From assembly GCA_947088675.1 (NCBI GenBank), contig CAMUHN010000036.1, positions 1 to 32,810 on the forward strand: 32,810 nt of DNA. Direction: 5' to 3'. Under the pieces are notes generated by a model, which saw only the letters and a program-made list of their open reading frames with translations, was not told where the DNA came from and searched no databases. This document shows positions 23,894 through 31,014 of the stretch, piece by piece (the first letter of the stretch is position 1; each line of letters starts with the position of its first letter). The position numbers were made by a program, and so were the translations under genes. This DNA is from an uncultured Roseburia sp. GTDB taxonomy: Bacteria > Bacillota > Clostridia > Lachnospirales > Lachnospiraceae.

Positions 23894-25168
23894 CTAAATT
23901 GAAAGGAACGCCGGAACCAGCAAAATAGCCATGATAACGCCTAACAAAAGTATCATTGGAAACAAAAGTTTTGTTGCCGCCTCTTCTCCGTATTTTCTTG
24001 CCAGAGCCTTTCGCTCTTCAAATGCAGCGTCGGATTCGGAAAGCAAAAGCTGCATGATTTCCCGATTGCCTTTGCGCAAATTTTGGACAAGCACACCGGA
24101 AAACCTTTTATATTTCTGTAGTTCACAACGTTCTCCAAACTCGAGATAGGCGCGTTCTTCTCCCAGACCATTCTCCATCCGACGCATTGCATAGAGCATC
24201 TCTTCATATACGGGCCGGTACTTGCCCCCCTCATTTTTTTTCTTTTTCTGATAAGAAACCGCAATGCGCGTCCATGCGCCTTTTAGTGTCATTCCGGCTC
24301 CAAGCAAAAGTGCCAGCTTACTCAACAGATCCGGATATTCCAACTGCAGCTGCTTTTGCCGTTCTCTCTGCCGTTCTCTTTGCCTGCTCTGTTCTGCGAC
24401 CGGAATCAGGACTGCCACAACGATACCCAGCAGAAAAATTTTTTCCGGAAGATGATCTTTTCTCTCCGACCAGGAAATATGATACTGTCCAATTTCTATC
24501 GGGAGATTTAAATATTCCTCTCCCGGCTTCTGCCCCGCCTGCCTTAAGGCAGCCTCCAATGTTTTCAGAAACTGCTGCTGTTCATCTAAAATCTGCGGAT
24601 AAACTCTGAAATAAAACAGATAATCACATTCGGATTCTCCGCAACTTAAACTGACATCTGCCTGCACTGTTACGCCTTCTTCCGGAATCTCCTCCATCGT
24701 GATATTACCTGTTGCGTCTATTACATCACAGGGAGAAAACATCCACTCTGCCGCAACAACGCCGTTTTGATAACTGCTCTTTGCCTGAACTTTCCTCCTG
24801 ATTTCGTTAACCGATTGATTTTCACCGCAGAATGTCTGTGCTATTTCCTCCTGTGCCGCCTGCAAATACATATGCTGTTCAGTGGAAGTAAAAATCTGTT
24901 CCGGCACATTTACAATATAATCAGCATCTTCTAAAATCCCATCGGCCTGTATTCTTAATTCTTTCTGATATTCTCCGTCCCCGGCCGGGTTTCTTTTGAT
25001 CTTTGTCCCATCCACTAACGTACAGGCGTGCGTTACTCCCACCACAGCCCCAATCACACTCATAAAAAACAAGACAAAAACAGCTTTTTTTCCAGTGTCC
25101 GACAAACGCCTGCGTCCAATCAAAAACGCACATCCAGACAACACGCCCGCTATACTGCATAAAACCAT
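23894..25168 (-). CDS. tadC: TadC-like type II secretion F domain protein with a long N-terminal extracytoplasmic domain
   Basis: An inner-membrane platform protein of the Tad machine, 424 residues. The C-terminal 160 residues carry the T2SSF domain (LEYPDLLSKLALLLGAGMTLKGAW ... LVQNLRKGNREIMQLL) and a final membrane helix (LLFPMILLLGVIMAILLVPAF). Two N-terminal helices (about 1-20 and 30-50) precede a roughly 190-residue polar domain (about 55-245) containing several cysteines. A helix follows (about 248-265, KIFLLGIVVAVLIPVAEQ), then the charged RQRERQRERQKQ. The insertion makes it clearly longer than ordinary TadC. The ATG at 25168 has AGGAGG 5 nt upstream; a GTG at 25186 lies before that site. 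It partners TadB, 79 nt upstream. Confidence 0.85.
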   Translation of the reverse strand: MVLCSIAGVLSGCAFLIGRRRLSDTGKKAVFVLFFMSVIGAVVGVTHACTLVDGTKIKRNPAGDGEYQKELRIQADGILEDADYIVNVPEQIFTSTEQHMYLQAAQEEIAQTFCGENQSVNEIRRKVQAKSSYQNGVVAAEWMFSPCDVIDATGNITMEEIPEEGVTVQADVSLSCGESECDYLFYFRVYPQILDEQQQFLKTLEAALRQAGQKPGEEYLNLPIEIGQYHISWSERKDHLPEKIFLLGIVVAVLIPVAEQSRQRERQRERQKQLQLEYPDLLSKLALLLGAGMTLKGAWTRIAVSYQKKKKNEGGKYRPVYEEMLYAMRRMENGLGEERAYLEFGERCELQKYKRFSGVLVQNLRKGNREIMQLLLSESDAAFEERKALARKYGEEAATKLLFPMILLLGVIMAILLVPAFLSI

Positions 25169-25247
25169 AAACCCCTCCTGTTCCACACATACCGTCTATG
25201 TGAGAAACACTTTTTATCTCTGTACACTTTCTCTGAAGTCACATTTC

Positions 25248-25985
25248 TTATATCCTGATATCCGCTATTTTTTCTGACCAGAGCATTGCAGCAATATAGA
25301 GAAAAAGCGCCACGGTCATCACACAGATGCCAACCGGATTTCTGTACAGCGGATTTAAGAAATCACCGGATGAAATATTCAGATAAAGAAGCAGGGCAGC
25401 CGGCATAGCGCTCATAATACGTCCCTCCAGCCTTTTTCCGGCAATGACCGTATCAATCTCGCGTTCCACCTCTATTTTAGCATTGAGCCGCTGAACAGTT
25501 GTCCGTATAATTCCCGCAAAATCTCCGCCGCCGCGTTTTGCAAACAAAAATACTTCCGAAAAACTTTCTATTTCCTCACAGCCGCTTCGCTGTGCAAACT
25601 CAGCCAGAACTTCTTCCAACGGCTGATTCATCCGCACCTTTACATTGATTTGATGCAGCTCTGAAACCATAAGTGATTTTTTTATTTCAAGATTTTCCAT
25701 CTCTTTCTCGGCTTCACACCATGCATTCTCCATAGAATATCCGGCCAGAAGCGATGCAGAAACCGACTGCATTGCTTCCCGAAACCCGTCAAGAAGCCTC
25801 TCCTTTTGTCTCCTGTGCATTTCCTTTCTAAAGATACAACAAATAAGAGGAAACAAAAACGGTACGACAAGCAGTCCGTACATACTGCGATAAAACAACT
25901 GCGCTGTTACAAAACCAACAGCAATACTTGTGAACAGACAAAAAAACCATTCTTTCCTGTTAAGCCGATACTTTCTGTAATCCAA
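25248..25985 (-). CDS. tadB: TadB-like type II secretion F domain protein
   Basis: An inner-membrane platform protein of 245 residues. Two N-terminal helices (about 13-30 and 36-52) precede the cytoplasmic T2SSF domain (GFREAMQSVSASLLAGYSMENAWCEAEKEM ... FAKRGGGDFAGIIRTTVQRLNAKIEVE). Two C-terminal helices follow (MSAMPAALLLYLNI and GICVMTVALFLYIAAMLW). It contacts the TadA ATPase to drive pilus assembly. The start is TTG at 25985, with GAGGGG 5 nt upstream; no in-frame ATG is better placed. It follows cpaF by 47 nt. Confidence 0.9.
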   Translation of the reverse strand: MDYRKYRLNRKEWFFCLFTSIAVGFVTAQLFYRSMYGLLVVPFLFPLICCIFRKEMHRRQKERLLDGFREAMQSVSASLLAGYSMENAWCEAEKEMENLEIKKSLMVSELHQINVKVRMNQPLEEVLAEFAQRSGCEEIESFSEVFLFAKRGGGDFAGIIRTTVQRLNAKIEVEREIDTVIAGKRLEGRIMSAMPAALLLYLNISSGDFLNPLYRNPVGICVMTVALFLYIAAMLWSEKIADIRI

Positions 25986-26032
25986 ACTTTCCCCTCTTTT
26001 TTACTTCACGTCACGCCATGAAAAACAGAACC

Positions 26033-27247
26033 TTACGATTTATAACCGGCTCTGACACATTTTTCCGTATGTTGCAAATCCCCGACCCTTTCCAGACATC
26101 CGCAAACATGCCCACTTACAGCCCCTTTCTCTGCAAATCGAAAAATCTCATTCAGAATAATCTGACCGTCTCTCATTTCCGACACCTCCGCAATATTTAA
26201 AACACGTCTGCTCTTATCTCGCAGCCTGCCCAAATGGATCAGCAGATCCACGCCGGATACAATCTGATTTCGAATCGCTGCCAGAGGCAGATCAACTCCC
26301 ATCAATATCATCATCTCCATACGGCTTAACATATCGCTGCAGGAATTTGCATGTCCGGTAGAAAGGCTTCCGTCATGCCCTGTATTCATTGCCTGCAGGA
26401 CGTCAAGCGCTTCTGCGCCACGGCACTCACCGACAATAATGCGTTCCGGCCTCATGCGAAGCGCCGTTTTGATCAGATCCCGAATCGTAATCGGCGTCAC
26501 GCCGTCCGTATTTGCCCTCCTTGTCTCAAGCCGAACCAGGTTCGGTTTATCCAAAAGCTGAAGTTCAGCCGCATCCTCGATCGTAATAATACGTTCTTCT
26601 CTCGGTATGTACTGAGAAAGAGCATTTAAAAACGTTGTTTTGCCTGAACCTGTGCCTCCGGATACAAAAATATTGTAACCGGCTTTCACTAACGTACAAA
26701 GCAGCTCTGCCGCTTCCGCTGATATTGACTCCATCCGGATCAGATCTTCCATTCGGATTGGATTTTTGGGAAATTTGCGGATGCAGATTGTAGAACCGTC
26801 GATTGCAATCGGCTCCAGAACAATATTGATACGAGAGCCGTCTGCCAGCCTTGCATCAACAATAGGCGAAGCTTCATTGACCATCCGATTACTGTTCCCC
26901 ACTATCTGCTGAATGACATCACTTAACTTCTCTTTGGATGAGAAGCGTTTGTCAAATTCATGAATCATCCCGTTTTTCTCATAAAAAATATGATCCGAAC
27001 CGTTAACCATGATCTCTGTAATGCCGGTATCTTCCAAAAGCTCCTGAATAACATCCAATTTGCGCATGGAGTGAAATAATAATCTCTCTAATTCCTCCCG
27101 TTCCCTTAATCCGATTAATCTTTTTTTTGCATAATCACCAGTTTTATCAGAGATTAAATGATATACTTCCTCATCTCCGGGCTCGTGCGTCAGATCCAGC
27201 TCCGCCAGAATCTCCTCTCTCAGTCTTCCGATCTCTCCCTCCTCCAA
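26033..27247 (-). CDS. cpaF: TadA/CpaF secretion ATPase
   Basis: The hexameric ATPase that powers Flp pilus assembly at the cytoplasmic face of the membrane, 404 residues. Its Walker A motif is SGGTGSGKTTF (about 196-206), and the Walker B/Asp-Glu region is PERIIVGECRGAEALD (about 267-282). The His box STGHANS follows (about 296-302). The N-terminal region has ITEIMVNGSDHIFYEKNG, typical of CpaF. The start is taken as TTG at 27247, because AAGAGG lies 7 nt upstream and the N-terminus MEEGEIGRLREEIL then aligns with family members as I remember them. ATG 27298 would add 17 residues overlapping the upstream gene. It lies 4 nt after the CpaE-like gene. Confidence 0.95.
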   Translation of the reverse strand: MEEGEIGRLREEILAELDLTHEPGDEEVYHLISDKTGDYAKKRLIGLREREELERLLFHSMRKLDVIQELLEDTGITEIMVNGSDHIFYEKNGMIHEFDKRFSSKEKLSDVIQQIVGNSNRMVNEASPIVDARLADGSRINIVLEPIAIDGSTICIRKFPKNPIRMEDLIRMESISAEAAELLCTLVKAGYNIFVSGGTGSGKTTFLNALSQYIPREERIITIEDAAELQLLDKPNLVRLETRRANTDGVTPITIRDLIKTALRMRPERIIVGECRGAEALDVLQAMNTGHDGSLSTGHANSCSDMLSRMEMMILMGVDLPLAAIRNQIVSGVDLLIHLGRLRDKSRRVLNIAEVSEMRDGQIILNEIFRFAEKGAVSGHVCGCLERVGDLQHTEKCVRAGYKS

Positions 27248-27251
27248 ATCC

Positions 27252-28298
27252 TTACCTCTTTTCCTGGCTTTGCTGTCCCAAAAAACAACTGCGCACATAA
27301 TCTCCAAACTCACTGTAGAGCAGCTGACGCAGCACATCTCTGCTGCAGCGAATGTTTTTTGCCGAAAACGGCATATCAATATAATGAAGATGATTTTTTA
27401 TGTTTTTCTGCTCACATCTGTCAATGTATTCCGAAAACTGTTTTGTCTGACATTCATAAAAATATCCATGTCTGGTCAAACAATAAATATTGGTACACTT
27501 TTCAAGCATTCTGGAAAATTGATCCAGTCCGGCCCCAAAGTCAACCACAAGCAACTGGAAATCTGTTTTTTCTCCCAAATACTGGAGCAGTGCCAAAAAA
27601 TCCGAAAACAGAAATTCATGAAGATTTTCCGGATTTGCAAACGGAGGGATAAAGAAAATATGATCCATTTCATAGATACACTGAAATAAAAACTCCTGCG
27701 ACAGAGTCCCCCTGCGCAGCCGGAGAACAAGATCAGCCATATCATATTTGCAATCTAATCCAAACAGATTCATAAAACCACTGTGTTCTGTTAAATTAAG
27801 ATACAAAACTTTTCTCTTTTCCGCCATATACTGCGCCCCTGCCACCGAAAACGGGATCTGCATCCCGCACTGTCCCGGAGAACAGACGCCAATCATCTCC
27901 ATTACAGAAATCCGCACAGATGACGTGCCTTTCTTTTCATTTCCCTGCGATACTGCCAATATCTCATGGACAATGTATTCCATACTCTGATATCGAAATA
28001 CCGTGCGCATATCCGTACTGCCATTACACGCGTCATCCTCTGCCACTTTCAACGGCTCCTGATCCTCCAGCAGCAGCACCGGAAATTTTTGCTCCCAGAG
28101 AATCTCCGCTACTTTGGCAAACCCTTTGCCCAAAAGAATTACGTCAAATTTTCTCTGTCTGGCTTCTTCCACAAAAGACTTTACGGCGGAAAATGCACTG
28201 ACTGCAATTTCTTTTGCCCTGTGTTCCATTAAATACGTGACAAAACGATCACGATATGTCTCGTCCTCCTCGCAAAAAGCCAATTCAATCTTACCCAA
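27252..28298 (-). CDS. TadZ/CpaE-like protein with a degenerate P-loop
   Basis: A cytoplasmic MinD/ParA-fold protein that normally localises Tad machines to a pole, 348 residues. The N-terminal 120 residues look like an atypical receiver domain (IELAFCEEDETYRDRFVTYL, FDVILLGKG). The C-terminal ATPase-like domain starts with IGVCSPGQCGMQIPF (136-150), where a deviant Walker A GKT/S would be expected; the lysine is missing. A VLYLNLTEHSGF strand and the Walker B-like LLVVDFGAG follow. The start is TTG at 28298, with GGAGG 7 nt upstream. It overlaps the 3' end of the prepilin peptidase by 8 bp and precedes cpaF by 4 nt. It probably does not hydrolyse ATP. Confidence 0.82.
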   Translation of the reverse strand: MGKIELAFCEEDETYRDRFVTYLMEHRAKEIAVSAFSAVKSFVEEARQRKFDVILLGKGFAKVAEILWEQKFPVLLLEDQEPLKVAEDDACNGSTDMRTVFRYQSMEYIVHEILAVSQGNEKKGTSSVRISVMEMIGVCSPGQCGMQIPFSVAGAQYMAEKRKVLYLNLTEHSGFMNLFGLDCKYDMADLVLRLRRGTLSQEFLFQCIYEMDHIFFIPPFANPENLHEFLFSDFLALLQYLGEKTDFQLLVVDFGAGLDQFSRMLEKCTNIYCLTRHGYFYECQTKQFSEYIDRCEQKNIKNHLHYIDMPFSAKNIRCSRDVLRQLLYSEFGDYVRSCFLGQQSQEKR

Positions 28299-28719
28299 CG
28301 ATGCACCTCCAGACTACTGCCAAATAACCCAATAAGATAAAAAACGAAAAGTGTACTGTTGTTCTGCCATTCCATGGTTGCCCTGCAGTACAGATCAGAT
28401 ATATTTTTTTCAACAGTCCAAATACAGCTGCGGTTAAAAATGCAACCACAACAAGAACTGCTGTCTGATCCCATGTGAAAAAGCCATTGACAACGGAAAT
28501 TAATTTGATATCACCTGCCCCAACTACATGCATGTGATACAATAGAAATAATGAGATAACCGGTATAGAAATATTTACAAGAAAATAGAGCACACCTGCA
28601 ATTCCTTCCCCAAAAATACGGAACGCAAGCCCCAAACCAAGTCCGGAAACAATCAGCCGGTTACTGATTCTCATTCTCCGAACATCTTCGATCACTGCCA
28701 AAACAAGAAGCAGCAGCAA
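28291..28719 (-). CDS. A24 family prepilin peptidase (first gene of the Tad operon)
   Basis: An integral membrane aspartyl protease of TadV/CpaA type, about 142 residues. The first catalytic Asp is in VIEDVRRMRISNRL and the second is in the GxGD motif VVGAGDIKLISVV. Four to five further hydrophobic segments are visible. The N-terminus is unclear: the only start in frame is a TTG at 28719 inside the first helix with no good ribosome site. The AAAGGGAAAGAGG site at about 28750 leads to in-frame GTC, and a GTG there is out of frame. A small frameshift or a non-standard start is possible. It is the first gene after the promoter at 28774-28802. Confidence 0.8.
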   Translation of the reverse strand: MLLLLVLAVIEDVRRMRISNRLIVSGLGLGLAFRIFGEGIAGVLYFLVNISIPVISLFLLYHMHVVGAGDIKLISVVNGFFTWDQTAVLVVVAFLTAAVFGLLKKIYLICTAGQPWNGRTTVHFSFFILLGYLAVVWRCIVG

Positions 28720-28773
28720 TAAGAAATATGATACTGTCCTGACAAATCACCTCTTTCCCTTTGTTATAATCGG

Positions 28774-28802
28774 ATTATAACAGGCGCTTTTTCACTTGTC
28801 CA
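28774..28802 (-). promoter_or_regulatory. predicted promoter of the Tad operon
   Basis: On the minus strand TGGACA (28802-28797), a 17-nt spacer and a perfect TATAAT (28779-28774), preceded by the extended -10 element TGT. The first gene starts about 50 nt downstream. The operon reads at least to the FHA gene and perhaps to the rhomboid gene, about 10 kb. Confidence 0.7.
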
Positions 28803-28942
28803 GTGTTTTTGCAATCTTTTTCTACTTTTGTAGATTATTCACAAACTTTATGTATTGAATTTTGACAAATCAGGCAATCCCATATTCACAAACCACTGTT
28901 CCATGAAAAATAACGCAGTTGGAAATTTATTCCCGTATTTTC

Positions 28943-28971
28943 TTTTCGTAGCGCAAAAATCGTGCTATAAT
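28943..28971 (+). promoter_or_regulatory. predicted promoter of the DUF6062 gene
   Basis: A perfect TATAAT (28966-28971) with an extended TGC before it, 17 nt after a poor -35 (TTTTCG, 28943-28948). The start codon is 41 nt downstream. The rest of the intergenic stretch 28720-29012 holds only this and the divergent Tad promoter. Confidence 0.55.
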
Positions 28972-29012
28972 CAAAACAATCTATTCGATGCAATATAATC
29001 CGGAGGAATGAA

Positions 29013-29780
29013 ATGAAAGAAAATATCGCTACCATACCCCTGATTGACGCTTTTAAAGCCGATGACGAATGCCCTTTCTGTTTTCTGGAACGACAGGCAG
29101 AACGCCATGCAATCTCTTTTATCCTCGGCTCCGCCTATATGGAGGACGATATCCGGGAACAGACGGATGCAATCGGCTTTTGCCGTCATCATTTTAAAAT
29201 GATGTATGATTACGGAAACAGACTGGGAAATGCCCTGATTTTAAGCACACATTTACGAAAATTAAACCGTGAGCTAAGTACAGAGCTTGAAAAATTTACT
29301 CCGTCAAAAGCAGGTCTGCTAAAACGAATGAAACGCACGGATGCCGGTATCGGCGAGCCAAAGACACCGCTTGGCGCATGGATTCGAAAAAAAGAATTTT
29401 CCTGCTATGTCTGTGATCACTTCCAGAAAATTTACAACCGTTATCTCGATACTTTTTTTGATCTGTATCGAAAAAACGAAGAATTCCACGCACTTTTTGA
29501 ACAGAGCAAAGGCTTTTGTCTGCCTCATTTCGGAGATCTGATGGAAGCAGCAGAAGATAAATTAAGTGAGGAACAGAAAAACACGTTTTATCCCGTATTG
29601 TTTTCTCTGATGCAGGAAAATATGCAGCGCGTGCAGCAGGAAGTGTCCTGGTTTGTAGAAAAAAACGATTACAGAAATAAGGACAAAGACTGGGGGAATT
29701 CAGCGGACAGCATCCAGCGGGGCATGCAAAAATGCACAGGAGGGTACCCCGCCGACGAGGTCTTCAAAGCAAAACCGTAA
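29013..29780 (+). CDS. DUF6062 family protein
   Basis: A cytoplasmic protein of 255 residues that I place in DUF6062 by its opening (MKENIATIPLIDAF), its ordered cysteine and histidine motifs and its end (WFVEKNDYRNKDKDWGNS). Cysteine pairs and His motifs recur: CPFC (about 20-23), CRHHFKMM (about 57-64), CYVC (about 130-133) and CLPHF (about 168-172). The layout suggests two metal-binding halves. No function is known. GGAGG lies 6 nt before the ATG. It is divergent from the Tad operon and convergent with the BofA-like gene, 3 nt from its stop codon. Confidence 0.88.
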   Translation: MKENIATIPLIDAFKADDECPFCFLERQAERHAISFILGSAYMEDDIREQTDAIGFCRHHFKMMYDYGNRLGNALILSTHLRKLNRELSTELEKFTPSKAGLLKRMKRTDAGIGEPKTPLGAWIRKKEFSCYVCDHFQKIYNRYLDTFFDLYRKNEEFHALFEQSKGFCLPHFGDLMEAAEDKLSEEQKNTFYPVLFSLMQENMQRVQQEVSWFVEKNDYRNKDKDWGNSADSIQRGMQKCTGGYPADEVFKAKP

Positions 29781-29783
29781 TGT

Positions 29784-30056
29784 CTACAGGAATTTACACG
29801 CTTCTACCGCATAGAGAAGCGCTATGCCGCCCAATCCAAGGCTCCCTGCCGTCAACAGGCTGACCGGATTCCATCCGACTGCCATCGGGATCTGCCCTGC
29901 TTCGAGAAAACGGTTGATAAAATAGATCCCGCTCATGCCGACCAGTACTCTTGTGAGAAACGACAATAAAAAATTGGCCCGCCTCCGCAATACCATGATG
30001 ACAAGGATACAGATACAGATAAATGCAATGATTGCAATATTTTTCAGATCGAACAT
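29784..30056 (-). CDS. pro-sigma-K processing inhibitor BofA family protein
   Basis: A small membrane protein of about 90 residues, close to the length of B. subtilis BofA, which inhibits SpoIVFB cleavage of pro-sigma-K in the mother cell. It has an N-terminal helix (IAIIAFICICILVIMVL), a basic turn (RRRANFLLSFLTRVLVG) and the family signature IYFINRFLEAG-x-x-x-AVGWNPVSLLTAGSLGLGGIALLYAV. The start is uncertain. ATG 30056 has AGGAG 11 nt upstream, while ATG 30065 and GTG 30068 are too close to it. It is divergent from the YaaL-like gene, whose homologue is cotranscribed with bofA in Bacillus. Whether it acts on sigma-K in this organism is not shown. Confidence 0.85.
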   Translation of the reverse strand: MFDLKNIAIIAFICICILVIMVLRRRANFLLSFLTRVLVGMSGIYFINRFLEAGQIPMAVGWNPVSLLTAGSLGLGGIALLYAVEACKFL

Positions 30057-30251
30057 GTTTGACATCACTCCTGCCTGCTCTTATTTTCATGTGCCTCCCA
30101 CCTGATAATTCATATGAAAAGAAACAGCGGAATATGAATACAAAAATTCACCAATTCTTCCGATTTTTTCCCAAAATCAGTATAGAATGGACTCCTCCCG
30201 CTTATAATGTAATCAGGACATTATAACGCGAACCGGAAAAGGGGGATCATT

Positions 30252-30491
30252 ATGCTGCATTTATTCCGAACGGAAGAAACAAATGACGAACATTATACCG
30301 TACTTAAAAATAACCTCCATCAGACAGCAGTGGAATTACAGGATGCCTATCGAAATCTGGAAAATGCCGTGGATCCGGACCTGATCGACTGTTATATTTA
30401 TCAGTTAAATTCGGTACAGATGCGCTATAAATTCCTGCTTTCCAGTATTAAAACCTACAAAAACAAACGCGCACTTAAAACAGGCCCATGA
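30252..30491 (+). CDS. YaaL-like DUF2508 family protein
   Basis: A small helical protein of 79 residues. The family core ELQDAYRNLENAVDPDLIDCYIYQLNSVQMRYKFLL is recognisable: the 'DPDLID-x-YIY-x-LNxxQxRYKFLL' pattern is that of DUF2508, whose Bacillus member YaaL lies next to bofA. The function is unknown. GGGGG lies 6 nt before the ATG. The stop codon sits in the loop of a small hairpin (CAGGCC/GGCCTG, 30481-30498), and a strong terminator follows at 30510-30549. Confidence 0.88.
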   Translation: MLHLFRTEETNDEHYTVLKNNLHQTAVELQDAYRNLENAVDPDLIDCYIYQLNSVQMRYKFLLSSIKTYKNKRALKTGP

Positions 30492-30509
30492 CGGCCTGCC
30501 TCAACAGAC

Positions 30510-30549
30510 AATAACAGAGGTTTCCTTAAACAAGGAAACCTCTGTTATT
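30510..30549. terminator. 18-bp perfect bidirectional terminator
   Basis: Perfect inverted repeats at 30510-30527 and 30532-30549 (core AACAGAGGTTTCCTT) enclose the 4-nt loop AAAC. It separates the convergent YaaL-like and fliS genes. The last codons and stop of fliS (30526-30528 and above) lie inside the stem. Confidence 0.85.
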
Positions 30550-31002
30550 TGTGAAATCCTGACATGTCTCTGTCAACTCATCTCGTCCGTATGTAAATCC
30601 TGCATATACCTGCTGTGCATTCTGCATCAGCGGTTTTGACTGATCCTGCCTTGCAACCTGTACAAAACTTTCATATAATTTGCGCATCAGTCGTTCCGCT
30701 GTTTCGATCTCTGTAAGCTGCCTTGCATAGATTGCTTTCGCCAGCATATCTTTGCAGAACATATAAATCTGATAAAGGTTACCGGCAAGTTCATAAGAAA
30801 AATCCAATACGTCAATCAGCTCATCTATCGCGCGCTGCGCATGACGGACAGATTCTTTAAAGTCGTCCCAGTTTTTATTTTGATAAAAATCGCGCGCATC
30901 GGACAGACAGACAAAATAAACATCGTAAATCACAACAATCAGTTCGCTTCTGTTGCTCTGGCTGATTTTTCTCGTAAATTCTGCTATCTTCTCTTTCTTC
31001 AA
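30526..31002 (-). CDS. fliS: FliS-like flagellar export chaperone
   Basis: A cytoplasmic chaperone that binds the disordered C-terminal D0 region of flagellin and prevents premature polymerisation. The 158-residue helical product has the FliS pattern: RSELIVVIYDVYFVCLSDARD, then AQRAIDELIDVLDFSYELAGNLYQIYMFCKDMLAKA. The C-terminal extension of about 40 residues (LMQNAQQVYAGFTYGRDEL) is longer than in short FliS forms. The start is TTG at 31002, with GGAGG 6 nt upstream. It lies 12 nt after flagellin in the same direction. Its last eight codons are encoded in the stem of the terminator. Confidence 0.82.
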   Translation of the reverse strand: MKKEKIAEFTRKISQSNRSELIVVIYDVYFVCLSDARDFYQNKNWDDFKESVRHAQRAIDELIDVLDFSYELAGNLYQIYMFCKDMLAKAIYARQLTEIETAERLMRKLYESFVQVARQDQSKPLMQNAQQVYAGFTYGRDELTETCQDFTNNRGFLV

Positions 31003-31014
31003 CGGAATCCTCCA

